DNA of 64,000 nucleotides from Rahnella sikkimica. GTDB taxonomy: Bacteria > Pseudomonadota > Gammaproteobacteria > Enterobacterales > Enterobacteriaceae. Both the position numbers and the translations under genes were made by a program. The stretch is from the NCBI RefSeq assembly GCF_002951615.1, contig NZ_CP019062.1, forward strand, positions 4,030,001-4,094,000. Reading direction: 5' to 3'. The notes below the pieces were generated by a model. It searched no databases. It was not told the origin of the DNA and saw nothing but the letters and a program-made list of their open reading frames with translations. Positions 8,567 to 19,776 of the stretch are shown here, in pieces; the stretch's first letter is position 1; every line of letters begins with the position of its first letter.

Positions 8567-9346
8567 TTACTTCTTCACTGCCAGCCACTGGCTGACAATT
8601 TGCTGATACTCGCCGGTGGCTTTACTCAGGTGAAGCCACTGGTCGACATACATCTTCCAGCTAATATCATCACGCGGCAGCATGTAGGCTTTCTCGCCAT
8701 ATTGCAGCGGCTTCTTCGGGTTCACCGCACACAGTTTCGGATAGCGTTTCTGCTGATACAGCGCTTCGGACGCATCGGTAATCATCACGTCGGCTTTCTT
8801 ATCCACCAGCTTCTGGAAAATCGTCACGTTATCGCTCAGCGTCAGCGTGCCTTTTGGCAGATGGCTGTGAACGAACGCTTCATTGGTACCGCCCGCCGGT
8901 TCAATCAGGCGCACGGAGGCCGTATTCAGCTGCTCAACGGTCTGGTATTTCCGCACATCTTCGCAACGCACCAGCGGTATTTTCCCGTCCTGATCCAGCA
9001 CATTGGCGAACCACGCTTTTTGCTGGCGTTTCAGTGTGACGGAAATACCGCCCATCGCGATATCACAATGCCCGGCGTTCATTTCATCCGGCAGGGATTT
9101 CCAGGTGACCGGTACCCAGGTCGGCTTCACGCCCAGACTGGCCGCCAGTGATTCCGCCATCGCGATATCAATCCCTTCATATTGGCCGTCTTCCTTCAAA
9201 AAGGTGTACGGTTTGTAATCACCGGTGGTACAGACGTTCAGTGAGCCTTTTTGTAATACACGTTCAAGACGGGAAGACGTGGCATCGGCATGCACCAGCG
9301 CGGGTATTACGGCGAGGAATGCCAGAGGGTAGAGGATTTTTTTCAT
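8567..9346 (-). CDS. Periplasmic cyclohexadienyl dehydratase (PheC-like)
   Basis: Predicted secreted enzyme of 259 aa with the fold of an amino-acid-binding protein. A signal peptide (1-20, cleavage after VHA) is followed by TTGDYKPYTF, MGGISVTLKRQ, PGGTNEAF and DNVTIFQKLVDKKADVMITDA. All of these parallel P. aeruginosa PheC, which converts prephenate or arogenate to phenylpyruvate or phenylalanine in the periplasm. An ordinary polar amino-acid-binding protein is the alternative, but PGGTNE and TTGDYKP are more typical of PheC. No permease or ATPase gene lies beside it, which favours an enzyme. It is divergent from an Lrp-type regulator and about 1.6 kb from tyrB, whose product uses phenylpyruvate. 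Confidence 0.72.
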   Translation of the reverse strand: MKKILYPLAFLAVIPALVHADATSSRLERVLQKGSLNVCTTGDYKPYTFLKEDGQYEGIDIAMAESLAASLGVKPTWVPVTWKSLPDEMNAGHCDIAMGGISVTLKRQQKAWFANVLDQDGKIPLVRCEDVRKYQTVEQLNTASVRLIEPAGGTNEAFVHSHLPKGTLTLSDNVTIFQKLVDKKADVMITDASEALYQQKRYPKLCAVNPKKPLQYGEKAYMLPRDDISWKMYVDQWLHLSKATGEYQQIVSQWLAVKK

Positions 9347-9471
9347 TATTCTTTCCTTGAGTTTAAATCATGCGCAAGTATAAGAAAAAACAGCCGATAA
9401 GTATTTAACCGGTATAGTCTTTGCAAAGTTAAATCACTATAAACAAAAATTAAAACGACAGGAAAGGTGCT

Positions 9472-9936
9472 ATGTACAGCGTTGATGATTACGACCTGAA
9501 AATTCTGACCTTATTACAAACCAACGGAAGACTGACCAATCAGGAATTAAGCGATCTGGTCGGATTGTCGGCATCACAATGCTCACGCCGCCGGATTGGT
9601 CTGGAACAGGCGCAGTTAATCCTTGGCTATCATGCGCGTCTGGCACCGGAAGCGCTCGGCCTGGGCATGATTGGTTTGATTGAAGTCAGACTTATCAACC
9701 ATTTACCTGCGCAGGTTGACGCTTTCCACAGTATGCTTGGTGAAGTCGATGCCATTATTGACGCCTACAAAACCACCGGCGATGCGGACTACTTACTGAA
9801 AGTCGCAGTAAAGGATTTAGCCGGTTTGAGCACATTGATCAGCCAAATCCTCTCTGTACACAAAAGCGTGGCGCATGTGAAAACATCGGTTGTGCTTAAC
9901 CGCTTAAAAGAAAACGGTCTTTTAACCTTAGTCTGA
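9472..9936 (+). CDS. Lrp/AsnC-family transcriptional regulator
   Basis: Protein of 154 aa, the family size. An N-terminal helix-turn-helix (about 5-60, with LLQTNGRLTNQELSDLVGLS) is followed by a RAM ligand-binding domain (about 66-145). Members are amino-acid-responsive feast/famine regulators. It is divergent from the pheC-like gene across 125 bp, so it probably controls that gene, perhaps in response to an aromatic amino acid; this is inference from context. An AGGAAAGG site lies just before the ATG. The 264 bp after it contain no recognisable gene. Confidence 0.9.
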   Translation: MYSVDDYDLKILTLLQTNGRLTNQELSDLVGLSASQCSRRRIGLEQAQLILGYHARLAPEALGLGMIGLIEVRLINHLPAQVDAFHSMLGEVDAIIDAYKTTGDADYLLKVAVKDLAGLSTLISQILSVHKSVAHVKTSVVLNRLKENGLLTLV

Positions 9937-10200
9937 TAAATATAACGCCAGCGTAATGAACAAAACCCGCTGTTTATTACGCACTATTATGGTGACTTAT
10001 TTTGGTGCGCATTCCCGTTTCTGGTGCATGAAAGTGAATTAAAATGCGTAGTCTGTGCATGTAAAGATTAATTAACGCGCCACAAAATCTTATTTTCGTT
10101 TTTTAATGCAAATTACGTGCGTAAATATTGCCTTAATTCTCCGACTCCTTAATTATCTCGAAAAGTCTTTTGAGTATCTTTTTCTGGGGAATCGGGAATT

Positions 10201-10833
10201 ATGGCAAGTTTAGACAATATTAAGCCCACCGCTGAACAACCACACCGTGGGCATACGCTGGTTGAAGATGCGCTGGCGATTATCATTGGCACGCTGATGG
10301 TGTCATTTGGCGTGGTGATGCTGCGTCAGGTCGGCGCACTGACCGGCGGCACGGCGGGGATGGCGTTTCTGGCGCATTATATTTCGCACGTCTCATTCGG
10401 TACGGCCTTCTTTATTATCAATTTACCGTTCTATTATTTATCCATACGCCGCATGGGCTGGCAGTTCACGCTGAAAACCTTCACGGCGGTGGCGCTGGTC
10501 TCGGTGTTCTCAGATTTGCATCCGCTGTTCGTTCACTTCGACCATCTCCAGCCTTTCTACGCCACGCTGTTTGCCAACGTCATCATGGGGATTGGTTTTA
10601 TCGTTCTGTTTCGCCATAAAGCCAGCCTCGGCGGCGTGAATATTCTGGCGCTGTTCCTTCAGGATAAATACGGCATCCGCGCCGGTAAACTCCAGATGGG
10701 CGTTGACTGCTGCATCGTGCTGGCGTCGCTGTTTGTGGTCAGTGTTGAAATGCTGATCGCCTCCATTCTGGGCGCGGTGATCGTCAATCTGATTATTGCC
10801 ATGAACCATCGTCCGGGGCGTTACAGCGTCTGA
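10201..10833 (+). CDS. YitT-family membrane protein
   Basis: Integral-membrane protein of 210 aa with five or six hydrophobic segments, starting at about residue 20. The glycine-rich repeats QVGALTGGTAGMAFL and KASLGGVNILALFLQ are characteristic of the YitT/DUF161 family. It lacks the cytoplasmic DUF2179 domain found in the longer Gram-positive members. Function is unknown; transport of small solutes has been suggested for the family. It stands between the Lrp regulator and tyrB on the same strand, but a promoter-like region before tyrB argues against a shared transcript. Confidence 0.75.
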   Translation: MASLDNIKPTAEQPHRGHTLVEDALAIIIGTLMVSFGVVMLRQVGALTGGTAGMAFLAHYISHVSFGTAFFIINLPFYYLSIRRMGWQFTLKTFTAVALVSVFSDLHPLFVHFDHLQPFYATLFANVIMGIGFIVLFRHKASLGGVNILALFLQDKYGIRAGKLQMGVDCCIVLASLFVVSVEMLIASILGAVIVNLIIAMNHRPGRYSV

Positions 10834-10861
10834 CGCAAAAGCTGTGCGGCTGTACGAAAAT

Positions 10862-10878
10862 TGACAACAATGTTGTCA
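10862..10878. promoter_or_regulatory. Perfect palindrome over the predicted tyrB promoter
   Basis: TGACAACA-A-TGTTGTCA, an exact 8-1-8 inverted repeat. It overlaps a TTGACA -35 hexamer (10861-10866), which pairs with TTTAAC (10884-10889) at 17-bp spacing, so a bound protein would block RNA polymerase. It does not match the TyrR box TGTAAA-N6-TTTACA known upstream of tyrB in E. coli. The binding protein is unknown. Confidence 0.5.
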
Positions 10879-10980
10879 TCTTTTTTAACGAACTTTGATA
10901 GTCTGTGAAAGAGCAGCGATGCGCCGGTATGACTGGCGTGGATTGCCGCGCCACTCAACCAAACCAAGGAGATGTATACC

Positions 10981-12174
10981 GTGTTCCAACATGTTGATGC
11001 CTATGCCGGTGACCCGATTTTGTCGCTGATGGAAAGCTTTAAGACCGATCCAAGACAAGACAAAGTGAACCTGAGCATCGGTCTCTATTACGACGAGCAG
11101 GGTATTATCCCGCAACTGGCTGCGGTGGAAAACGCAGAGCAGCAACTGAACGCCGGGCCACAGGCCGCATCAGTGTATCTGCCGATGGAAGGCCTGCCAG
11201 CATACCGCGCGGGCATTCAGGAACTGTTGTTTGGCGCGGAACATCCGGCGCTGAAACAACAGCGTATCGCCACCATTCAGACCGTCGGCGGTTCCGGCGC
11301 GCTGAAAGTGGGCGCTGACTTCCTGAAGTTCTATTTCCCGAATTCTGAAGTTTACGTGAGCGACCCGACCTGGGAAAACCACGTGGCAATTTTTGGTGGC
11401 GCGGGCTTCAAGGTGCACACCTATCCGTATTTTGACCCTGAAACGCTGGGCGTAAACTTTGAGGCGATGACTGACCGCCTGAAAACCCTGCCAGCGAAAA
11501 GCATCGTGCTGCTGCATCCGTGCTGTCACAACCCGACGGGTTCTGACCTGACGCCAGCCCAGTGGGATCAGGTGATCGAAATTACCAAACAGCGCGAGCT
11601 GATCCCGTTCCTCGACATCGCTTATCAGGGCTTTGGCGCAGGCATTGATGAAGATGCTTACGCGATCCGCGCGATGGCGTCTGCCGGTGTGAACTGTTTC
11701 GTCAGCAACTCCTTCTCGAAGATCTTCTCCCTGTACGGTGAGCGCGTCGGCGGGTTGTCCGTGGTATGTGAAGACAGCGACGCCGCGGGTCGCGTACTGG
11801 GCCAGCTGAAAGCCACCGTGCGCCGCAACTACTCCAGCCCGCCGAATTTCGGTGCGAAAGTGGTGGCGAAAGTCCTGAGCGACAGCGCGCTGAACGCGCA
11901 GTGGAAAGCCGAAGTAGAGAAAATGCGCACGCGTATTCTCGAAATGCGCCACACGCTGGTCGACAGCCTGAAAACCGCGTTGCCGGGTCGTAATTTTGAT
12001 TACCTGCTGCAACAGCGCGGCATGTTCAGCTACACCGGGTTCAGCGAAGACCAGGTTGTCCGTCTGCGTGAAGAATTCGGCGTTTACCTGATCCTCAGCG
12101 GCCGCGTGTGTATGGCAGGTCTGAATCACCATAACGTGAAACAGGTCGCCGAAGCCTTCGCAGCGGTGCAATAA
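10981..12174 (+). CDS. tyrB: Aromatic-amino-acid aminotransferase TyrB
   Basis: PLP-dependent aminotransferase making Tyr and Phe from the keto acids, and Leu to some extent. With the GTG at 10981 the protein starts [14 protein letters not shown] and is 397 aa, exactly the E. coli length. An upstream in-frame ATG at 10972 abuts AAGGAG with no spacer, whereas the GTG has 9 bases, so GTG is the better start. The PLP lysine is Lys247 in [17 protein letters not shown]; other markers are [20 protein letters not shown] and the C-terminal Arg in [10 protein letters not shown]. It lies in the dnaB-alr-tyrB order known from E. coli. Confidence 0.95.
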   Translation: MFQHVDAYAGDPILSLMESFKTDPRQDKVNLSIGLYYDEQGIIPQLAAVENAEQQLNAGPQAASVYLPMEGLPAYRAGIQELLFGAEHPALKQQRIATIQTVGGSGALKVGADFLKFYFPNSEVYVSDPTWENHVAIFGGAGFKVHTYPYFDPETLGVNFEAMTDRLKTLPAKSIVLLHPCCHNPTGSDLTPAQWDQVIEITKQRELIPFLDIAYQGFGAGIDEDAYAIRAMASAGVNCFVSNSFSKIFSLYGERVGGLSVVCEDSDAAGRVLGQLKATVRRNYSSPPNFGAKVVAKVLSDSALNAQWKAEVEKMRTRILEMRHTLVDSLKTALPGRNFDYLLQQRGMFSYTGFSEDQVVRLREEFGVYLILSGRVCMAGLNHHNVKQVAEAFAAVQ

Positions 12175-12191
12175 CGCCCCGTTTTACACGA

Positions 12192-12221
12192 AAAGGGCTG
12201 ACAGCGATGTCAGCCCTTTTT
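12192..12221 (+). terminator. Terminator after tyrB
   Basis: Stem with arms AAGGGCTGACA and TGTCAGCCCTT around a 4-base loop, followed by TTT. Confidence 0.88.
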
Positions 12222-12324
12222 CGTATTTGCGATCCCATCCCTTTCTTTTTCGCCATGTTGCTGCACACTAAATAGACGATTTCGGTGATGGGATCGTTCA
12301 CCTCAGAGACGGAGAAAGGCCAAA

Positions 12325-12678
12325 ATGACCAGTTCGGAATTGCTCGACTACTGCCTGGGAAAACCCGGAGCAGAGCAAAGTACGGAGAATCAGTCCGGTG
12401 CGGATCAGATCAAAGTGGGCGGCGTGATGTTCGCGATGTTCTGCGATTGTCAGGGATTTGAAGCCGTTTCGCTAAAAACCAGCCTCGAAATGGCCGGAAA
12501 GCTGCGCGCAGAACATACCTGTATTCTTCCCGGCGAGAACCTCAACAAAGCGCACTGGAATACCGTCGTGCTTGATGGCAGTTTGCCGGATTCACAGTTT
12601 TATTCCCTGATCGACAGTTCCTACAAAATGGTCGTTTCCGCGTTGCCGGAAAACACCCGTCACGAATTTGGCGTCTGA
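12325..12678 (+). CDS. yjbR: MmcQ/YjbR-family protein YjbR
   Basis: Protein of 117 aa with the double-wing DNA-binding fold of the YjbR (DUF419) family; role unknown. LLDYCLGKPGAEQS at the N-terminus, AVSLKTS and the signature LNKAHWNTVVLDGSLPDS near residues 74-91 are clear. GGAGAAAGG precedes the ATG. It follows tyrB as in E. coli, where yjbR also lies between tyrB and uvrA. It converges with and overlaps the 3' end of the next gene by 19 bp. Confidence 0.93.
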   Translation: MTSSELLDYCLGKPGAEQSTENQSGADQIKVGGVMFAMFCDCQGFEAVSLKTSLEMAGKLRAEHTCILPGENLNKAHWNTVVLDGSLPDSQFYSLIDSSYKMVVSALPENTRHEFGV

Positions 12679-13580
12679 ACGCCGGGCCACTGGCCGGTAC
12701 CCGACGTCGCGGGCGAATAATCCGGTGCTTCTCCGCGCCACGGCAGCGCTGCGCGAAAGCGCCACACGCGGGTGATATCCAGACTCCAGTAACGTTCCGC
12801 GCCAGACGGACCGGGGATTTCCTCCGGCTGCCAGTGAATGTGGGTGTGTCCCTGTAAATGCAGAATATCGCCGCTCAAGAAATCGATAAACAGCAGCGCG
12901 GCGCGGGGCTCGGCCAGCAGATTTCCCAGCGTATTCATGTACTGATTTCCGCGATAGTCCGGCACCCAAAGCCGGTTTCCCACCAGATGCGCAAACCCCG
13001 GCTGCCCGCCGCGGTGCGACACATCGGTTCCGCCATGCGCGTGGCTGGCGATGAAAAAAGTATCCGAACGCGCAATCAGCGAGCGGGCGTCTTCGTCCGG
13101 TTCCGTCATGTCCTCGCGCGCGGGCAGCGGTTTGTGTAACGGAACGTCCGTCAGTTTGCGGATCTGAATATACTTCGGACAGTTGCCAAAACTCTGATCG
13201 ATGAGGATCTCGATCCGGTTTTTGTCCATGCGGCCGATCCTGCCGTTTGCCCGGTTTCGTCTGCGGTTGGAGAAATCGATCCCCAGCGCGCCGACCTCTT
13301 TCCCCGGTTCCAGCGCGGCCTGCGCCGGATCGTCGGGACGCCGTGGTGCGTTCACCCGCAAATGGTTGTCATCCGGCGCGCGGATAAATCCGGCGGGACC
13401 GGTCAGGATCGTCGCCACCGGCCAGCCATTCTCATCCAGCGTGGCGATAAACAAGTAAGGCAGCGCCGCGAAAAATAACCGGTGCTGTTCCGGCATAGCC
13501 TCGCGTATCCCGTGCGCGGACACATCGAAACCCGCCAGATCTTGCGCCAGAATTTCCCCGGCATGGAATACGCTTTTCAT
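12660..13580 (-). CDS. Pyridoxamine-5'-phosphate-oxidase-like flavoprotein
   Basis: Protein of 306 aa with a split-barrel FMN-binding domain, visible as FFAALPYLFIATLDENGWPVATIL (about residues 36-60) followed by a second barrel-like segment around SDTFFIASHAHGGTDVSHRGG. Proteins of this larger PNPOx-like class are usually of unknown substrate. No signal peptide or membrane segment is seen. It lies 6 bp from the GST gene on the same strand, so the two are probably cotranscribed, suggesting a role in handling a reactive small molecule; that link is inference. Confidence 0.8.
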   Translation of the reverse strand: MKSVFHAGEILAQDLAGFDVSAHGIREAMPEQHRLFFAALPYLFIATLDENGWPVATILTGPAGFIRAPDDNHLRVNAPRRPDDPAQAALEPGKEVGALGIDFSNRRRNRANGRIGRMDKNRIEILIDQSFGNCPKYIQIRKLTDVPLHKPLPAREDMTEPDEDARSLIARSDTFFIASHAHGGTDVSHRGGQPGFAHLVGNRLWVPDYRGNQYMNTLGNLLAEPRAALLFIDFLSGDILHLQGHTHIHWQPEEIPGPSGAERYWSLDITRVWRFRAALPWRGEAPDYSPATSGTGQWPGVQTPNS

Positions 13581-13586
13581 GGCGGT

Positions 13587-14207
13587 TTACAGCGCTCTTT
13601 CGGGCAACGGCAGCGCAGGAAGCGGCGTGAAACCCGGCAGATTTTCAATCCGTTTCAGCCAACGGCGGATCGCCGGATAATCTTCCAGCGAAACACCGCC
13701 TTCCGGCACCGCGGCGATATAGCTGTAGCAGGCCAGATCGCCAATCGTGGCGCGATCGGTCGCCAGAAACTCATGCGTTTCAACATGCTTTTCCAGCTGC
13801 GGCAGGAATTTCGCCGTCAGCGCCAGCGCGTAGTCATAAGGTTCCGGTGCAGAAAATTGTTTCACCATCCGCGTGGAAGCCGGGCCAGAACGGACTTCAC
13901 CGGCGGCGCGGGATAACCATTTCTGCACTTCCGCCGCTTTCAGCGGATCTTCCGGCAGCCAGTGACTGTCCGGCGCGTAGCGTTTCACCAGATACACCAG
14001 AATGGCGTTGCTGTCGGTGATGACGTGTTCGCCATCGACTAAAACAGGCACCTGTTGCAACGGATTCAGGTGAGAAAATTCTTCGGTTTTGCGTTCGGCG
14101 GCACCGGCTTCTTTCAGCTCAAAAGGCAGATTGAGCATCTTAAGTAACAACGTGACGCGGTGGCAGTGGCCGGAAAGCGGCGTGCCGAAAAGCTGGATGG
14201 CGGGCAT
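13587..14207 (-). CDS. Glutathione S-transferase family protein
   Basis: Cytosolic GST of 206 aa. The N-terminal thioredoxin-like domain shows LFGTPLSGHCHRVTLLLKML, the cis-proline region QQVPVLVDG (about 52-60) and the glutathione-binding motif ITDSNAILVYL. The C-terminal helical domain contains TIGDLACYSYIAAVPEGG. It is the first gene of a likely two-gene operon with the PNPOx-like gene and is divergent from a LysR regulator, which is a candidate controller. Substrate unknown. Confidence 0.88.
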   Translation of the reverse strand: MPAIQLFGTPLSGHCHRVTLLLKMLNLPFELKEAGAAERKTEEFSHLNPLQQVPVLVDGEHVITDSNAILVYLVKRYAPDSHWLPEDPLKAAEVQKWLSRAAGEVRSGPASTRMVKQFSAPEPYDYALALTAKFLPQLEKHVETHEFLATDRATIGDLACYSYIAAVPEGGVSLEDYPAIRRWLKRIENLPGFTPLPALPLPERAL

Positions 14208-14308
14208 GGAATGTCTCCTTTGTCTGTGTCGTATAAATATTACTCTTGCGTGAAATGATTGTGATCTACGAAGATTGAAATTGAGTGTTTCACTTTGTGG
14301 AAGAATCT

Positions 14309-15238
14309 ATGGACCGTTTGGACGAAATGGCGATTTTTGTCGCCGTACTTCAGTATGGCAGCCTGGCGGAAGCCGCCCGTAAACTTCACCGTTCGCCACC
14401 GGCGATCACGCGCGCGATTGCCTCGCTGGAACACCGCTTCGGTGCGCGGCTGGTTGAGCGCACCACCCGCAGCCTGGCACCGACAGAAGCGGGCGCACGG
14501 CTGGCCGAAAAAGCACGGCTGTTGCTCAGCCAGTATCAGGACGCCGTGGAAGACACCGCTGAAACTCAACTGAGCGGCCTGTTGCGGCTGACGGCACCGG
14601 TGCAGTTCGGGCGTAAACACGTTGCGCCGCTGGTGATGGAATTTCTCGAACAGAACCCGGACATGCAGATTGAGATGATGCTCAGCGACCGGAATCTGGA
14701 CTTAATCGACGAAGGGCTGGATCTGGCGGTGCGCATCGGGCATCAGGAAGATTCGGGCAAAGTGGCGCGTAAAGTGGCCGACGTCACCCGCGTGCTGGTC
14801 GCCAGCCCGGCGTATCTGGCGCAGCACGGCCTGCCGCAGCATCCGTCAGATCTCGCGACGCATCAGACCATCATGGGCACGTTGCGCACACAAATCCGCG
14901 AATGGCGGTTCGGACCGCACGAAGACGATCTGCGCGTCCGGCTTTCGCCGCGTTTGCTGCTCAATGATGTCGAATCCCAGCTGCTGGCAGTGCGCAGCGG
15001 GCGCGGGATTGCGCGGTTGCTGTCGTATCAGGTGAGCGAAGATTTGCAGGCCGGAAGCATGATCAGGCTGCTGACGGATTTCGAACCGCTGCCATTGCCG
15101 GTTCAGCTGGTGGCGCAGCAGGTGCAGCAAATGCCGCGCAAAGTCCGGACATTTTGGGACTTCGCTTTTCAGCGTCTGAGCGTGCTGCCGCAACTGCATC
15201 CTTTAAAGGGTGACGCGGGTCACGATTCTTTGTTGTAA
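14309..15238 (+). CDS. LysR-family transcriptional regulator
   Basis: Protein of 309 aa from the chosen ATG, the LysR norm. The N-terminal winged helix-turn-helix (MDRLDEMAIFVAV to about residue 60) is followed by a substrate-binding effector domain from about residue 90. An in-frame ATG 8 codons upstream is less likely because LysR proteins of this subgroup begin at MDRL. It is divergent from the GST/PNPOx pair across about 100 bp, the usual arrangement for a LysR regulator and its target; the target is inferred. Confidence 0.88.
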   Translation: MDRLDEMAIFVAVLQYGSLAEAARKLHRSPPAITRAIASLEHRFGARLVERTTRSLAPTEAGARLAEKARLLLSQYQDAVEDTAETQLSGLLRLTAPVQFGRKHVAPLVMEFLEQNPDMQIEMMLSDRNLDLIDEGLDLAVRIGHQEDSGKVARKVADVTRVLVASPAYLAQHGLPQHPSDLATHQTIMGTLRTQIREWRFGPHEDDLRVRLSPRLLLNDVESQLLAVRSGRGIARLLSYQVSEDLQAGSMIRLLTDFEPLPLPVQLVAQQVQQMPRKVRTFWDFAFQRLSVLPQLHPLKGDAGHDSLL

Positions 15239-15274
15239 AAATAATCTACTCTGAGAGTTGTGCAAAAACAGTGA

Positions 15275-16510
<1,236 letters not shown>

Positions 16511-16540
16511 GCTGTAGCGGGAATGCGGATTGGTTTTAGC

Positions 16541-16562
16541 TCCTCCCCTTCACAGGGGAGGA
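16541..16562. repeat. GC-rich hairpin between esterase gene and uvrA
   Basis: TCCTCCCCT/AGGGGAGGA with a 4-base loop. No T-run follows on the plus strand; on the minus strand it lies just past the uvrA stop and may stabilise that transcript end. It shares its core with the hairpin at 7399-7420. Confidence 0.5.
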
Positions 16563-16573
16563 AGCCAAAAACA

Positions 16574-19429
16574 TTAAGCCGTTTTCTTCGCCTGCTGGCT
16601 GTGGCGTTCGAGCAGCGGTTTCAGGAAGCGTGCGGTGTGCGATTCTTTGCATTCCGCGACGGTTTCCGGCGTACCGGCAACCAGAATCTGACCGCCGCCT
16701 GCACCGCCTTCCGGCCCCAGATCGACAATCCAGTCCGCGGTTTTAATCACGTCCAGATTGTGTTCAATCACCACAATGGTGTTGCCCTGATCGCGCAACT
16801 GATGCAGAACTTCCAGCAATTGCTGAATGTCGGCAAAGTGCAGGCCGGTGGTCGGTTCGTCGAGAATATACAGCGTCTGGCCGGTGCCGCGTTTGGAAAG
16901 CTCGCGCGCCAGTTTCACACGCTGCGCTTCGCCGCCCGACAGCGTGGTCGCTGACTGGCCGAGGCTGATATACGTCAGACCGACGTCGATTAATGTCTGC
17001 AATTTTCGCGCAAGGGCAGGCACGGCGTCGAAGAAATCGCGGGCTTCTTCAATCGTCATTTCCAGCACTTCGTGAATGTTCTTGCCTTTGTATTTCACTT
17101 CCAGCGTTTCGCGGTTATAGCGTTTGCCTTTACAGTGATCGCACGGCACATAAATATCCGGCAGGAAGTGCATTTCGACTTTGATCACGCCGTCGCCCTG
17201 ACAGGCTTCGCAGCGCCCGCCTTTGACGTTGAAACTGAAACGCCCCGGCGTGTAGCCGCGGGAACGGGATTCCGGCACACCGGCAAACAGTTCGCGAACC
17301 GGCGTGAAAATACCGGTGTACGTCGCCGGGTTCGAGCGCGGCGTACGGCCGATCGGGCTCTGGTCGATGTCGATCACTTTATCGAAATGCCCCAGACCTT
17401 CGATTTCACGGTATGGCGCGGCTTCGGCAATGGTCGCGCCGTTCAGTTCGCGCTGAGCCAGAGGGAACAACGTGTCGTTGATGAGCGTCGATTTCCCGGA
17501 GCCGGACACGCCGGTGATACAGGTGAACAAGCCCACCGGCAGCGTCAGCGTGACATCTTTAAGGTTATTGCCTTTCGCGCCTGAGAGTTTCAGTACTTTC
17601 GTTGCGTCCGCTGGCACACGCTGCGCCGGCACAGAAATCTCACGTTTACCGCTGAGGAACTGGCCGGTCAGCGACGCGTCGTTCGCCATGATGTCTTCTG
17701 CGGTGCCTTCTGCAACCACTTCACCGCCGTGGACGCCAGCGCCCGGGCCGATATCGATAATATGGTCGGCGGCGCGGATCGCGTCTTCGTCGTGTTCGAC
17801 CACGATGACCGTATTGCCGAGATCACGCAGGTGGATCAGGGTTTCCAGCAAACGTTCGTTGTCGCGCTGATGCAGACCGATGGACGGCTCATCCAGCACA
17901 TACATCACGCCCACCAGACCGGCACCAATCTGGCTTGCCAGACGGATACGTTGAGCTTCGCCGCCGGACAGCGTTTCGGCAGAACGGGACAGCGAGAGAT
18001 AATTCAGGCCGACGTTCACCAGGAATTTCAGGCGATCGCCGATTTCTTTCAGCACTTTCTCAGCAATTTGCGCACGCTGACCGCTGAGTTTCATGTTGCG
18101 GAAGAAATCCATCGCATGGCCGATGCTGAAATCAGAGATTTCCGGCAGCGTGGTTTCTTCGACAAACACGTTACGCGCTTCTTCGCGCAGACGCGTGCCT
18201 TTGCAGGACGTACAAGGGCGGTTGCTGATGTATTTCGACAGCTCTTCGCGCACCGCGCTGGATTCCGTTTCTTTATAACGGCGTTCCATGTTGTGCAGCA
18301 CACCTTCGAACGGATGGCGACGGATTGACGTGTCACCGCGATCGTTGATGTATTTGAATTCAATGGTGGTTTTGCCGGAACCGTGCAGGATGGCATGGCG
18401 CACGTCGCTGCTCAGTTCGTTAAACGGTGCTTCCACATCGAAATCGTAATGCTCGCCCAGTGAGCGCAGCATCTGGAAGTAATAGAAGTTACGGCGATCC
18501 CAGCCGCGGATAGCGCCACCGGCCAGGGAAAGCTCCGGATTTTGCACCACGCGTTCCGGATCAAAGAACTGTTGCACGCCCAAACCATCACAGGTCGGGC
18601 AGGCACCGGCCGGGTTGTTGAACGAGAACATACGCGGTTCGAGCTCGCGCATGCTGTAGCCACACACCGGACAGGCGAAGTTAGCGGAGAACAGCATTTC
18701 GTCGGCTTTCGGGTCATCCATATCGGCGACCACCGCCGTACCGCCTGACAATTCCAGCGCGGTTTCGAAGGATTCCGCGAGGCGCTGCGCCAGATCATCA
18801 CGCACTTTAAAGCGGTCAACGACCACTTCGATGGTGTGTTTTTTCTGCAATTCCAGCTTCGGCGGATCCGACAGATCACAAACTTCGCCGTCGATACGTG
18901 CGCGGATATAGCCCTGCGACGCCAGATTTTCCAGCGTTTTGGTGTGCTCGCCTTTACGGTCTTTCACGATCGTTGCGAGCAGCATCAGGCGCTGGCCTTC
19001 CGGCTGCGCAAGCACGTTATCCACCATCTGGCTGACGGTCTGCGCGGACAGCGGAATATTGTGTTCCGCACAGCGCGGTTCGCCCACGCGGGCAAACAGC
19101 AGACGCAGGTAGTCGTGGATTTCGGTGATGGTCCCGACGGTGGAACGCGGGTTATGCGATGTCGATTTTTGCTCAATCGAAATCGCCGGAGACAGACCTT
19201 CAATATGGTCGACGTCCGGTTTTTCCATTAAGGATAAAAATTGGCGTGCATAGGCAGACAGCGACTCGACGTAACGGCGCTGGCCTTCGGCGTACAGCGT
19301 ATCGAACGCCAGAGAGGACTTGCCTGAACCGGATAAGCCGGTGACAACAATCAGTTTGTCGCGCGGGATAATCAGGTTGATATTCTTGAGATTATGGGTG
19401 CGTGCGCCCCGAACTTCGATCTTATCCAT
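16574..19429 (-). CDS. uvrA: Excinuclease ABC subunit A, UvrA
   Basis: Damage-recognition ATPase of nucleotide-excision repair, 951 aa (E. coli 940; extra residues at the C-terminus). Two ABC modules have Walker A motifs [10 protein letters not shown] (about 31-40) and [10 protein letters not shown] (about 640), each with an ABC signature ([24 protein letters not shown]) and Walker B ([20 protein letters not shown]). Zinc-finger cysteines are visible as CPVC...CPTC and CEAC...CDHC. It is divergent from ssb, with a LexA box between, as in E. coli. Confidence 0.98.
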   Translation of the reverse strand: MDKIEVRGARTHNLKNINLIIPRDKLIVVTGLSGSGKSSLAFDTLYAEGQRRYVESLSAYARQFLSLMEKPDVDHIEGLSPAISIEQKSTSHNPRSTVGTITEIHDYLRLLFARVGEPRCAEHNIPLSAQTVSQMVDNVLAQPEGQRLMLLATIVKDRKGEHTKTLENLASQGYIRARIDGEVCDLSDPPKLELQKKHTIEVVVDRFKVRDDLAQRLAESFETALELSGGTAVVADMDDPKADEMLFSANFACPVCGYSMRELEPRMFSFNNPAGACPTCDGLGVQQFFDPERVVQNPELSLAGGAIRGWDRRNFYYFQMLRSLGEHYDFDVEAPFNELSSDVRHAILHGSGKTTIEFKYINDRGDTSIRRHPFEGVLHNMERRYKETESSAVREELSKYISNRPCTSCKGTRLREEARNVFVEETTLPEISDFSIGHAMDFFRNMKLSGQRAQIAEKVLKEIGDRLKFLVNVGLNYLSLSRSAETLSGGEAQRIRLASQIGAGLVGVMYVLDEPSIGLHQRDNERLLETLIHLRDLGNTVIVVEHDEDAIRAADHIIDIGPGAGVHGGEVVAEGTAEDIMANDASLTGQFLSGKREISVPAQRVPADATKVLKLSGAKGNNLKDVTLTLPVGLFTCITGVSGSGKSTLINDTLFPLAQRELNGATIAEAAPYREIEGLGHFDKVIDIDQSPIGRTPRSNPATYTGIFTPVRELFAGVPESRSRGYTPGRFSFNVKGGRCEACQGDGVIKVEMHFLPDIYVPCDHCKGKRYNRETLEVKYKGKNIHEVLEMTIEEARDFFDAVPALARKLQTLIDVGLTYISLGQSATTLSGGEAQRVKLARELSKRGTGQTLYILDEPTTGLHFADIQQLLEVLHQLRDQGNTIVVIEHNLDVIKTADWIVDLGPEGGAGGGQILVAGTPETVAECKESHTARFLKPLLERHSQQAKKTA

Positions 19430-19571
19430 TCATCATTCCCGGATTAACTTGAAAGCTCACCGTGCCGGTGACCGTCGCAAAGGGTGGCATCGCGCCGGCC
19501 AGCGAATCAGGCACAGAGAAGAACGTAACGCGCAATTATGACACAAATCACAGCCCGTGCCACCCCAAAAC

Positions 19572-19587
19572 CTGAATGTATATCCAG
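19572..19587. promoter_or_regulatory. LexA (SOS) box between uvrA and ssb
   Basis: CTG-AATGTATATC-CAG. It lies in the 347-bp divergent region, closer to uvrA, where E. coli has its uvrA/ssb SOS box. No other feature was recognised in this interval apart from the ssb ribosome-binding site. Confidence 0.9.
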
Positions 19588-19776
19588 TACTCGATGTAAC
19601 AGGCGATCATTTACTGAGCATTATGGAATGAATGTCCCGGCGAAGAACATCCGTTCGAGCCCGGCTGTGTTTTGTGGTTATGACGGCGGCGTTTTGTGGT
19701 TATAATGATACGAAGTGAGTCTCTCACATCTCAAACTGTGGTTTCAGCCACGACATACATCATCAGGAGAATCCAC

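Noticed and set aside
10972..10980. ATG at 10972 as the tyrB start
   Set aside because: It directly abuts AAGGAG, leaving no spacer. The GTG at 10981 gives the family length and start MFQ.
11170..12171. Open frame of 333 codons antisense to tyrB
   Set aside because: Shadow frame of tyrB with Arg/His-rich composition and no recognised motif.
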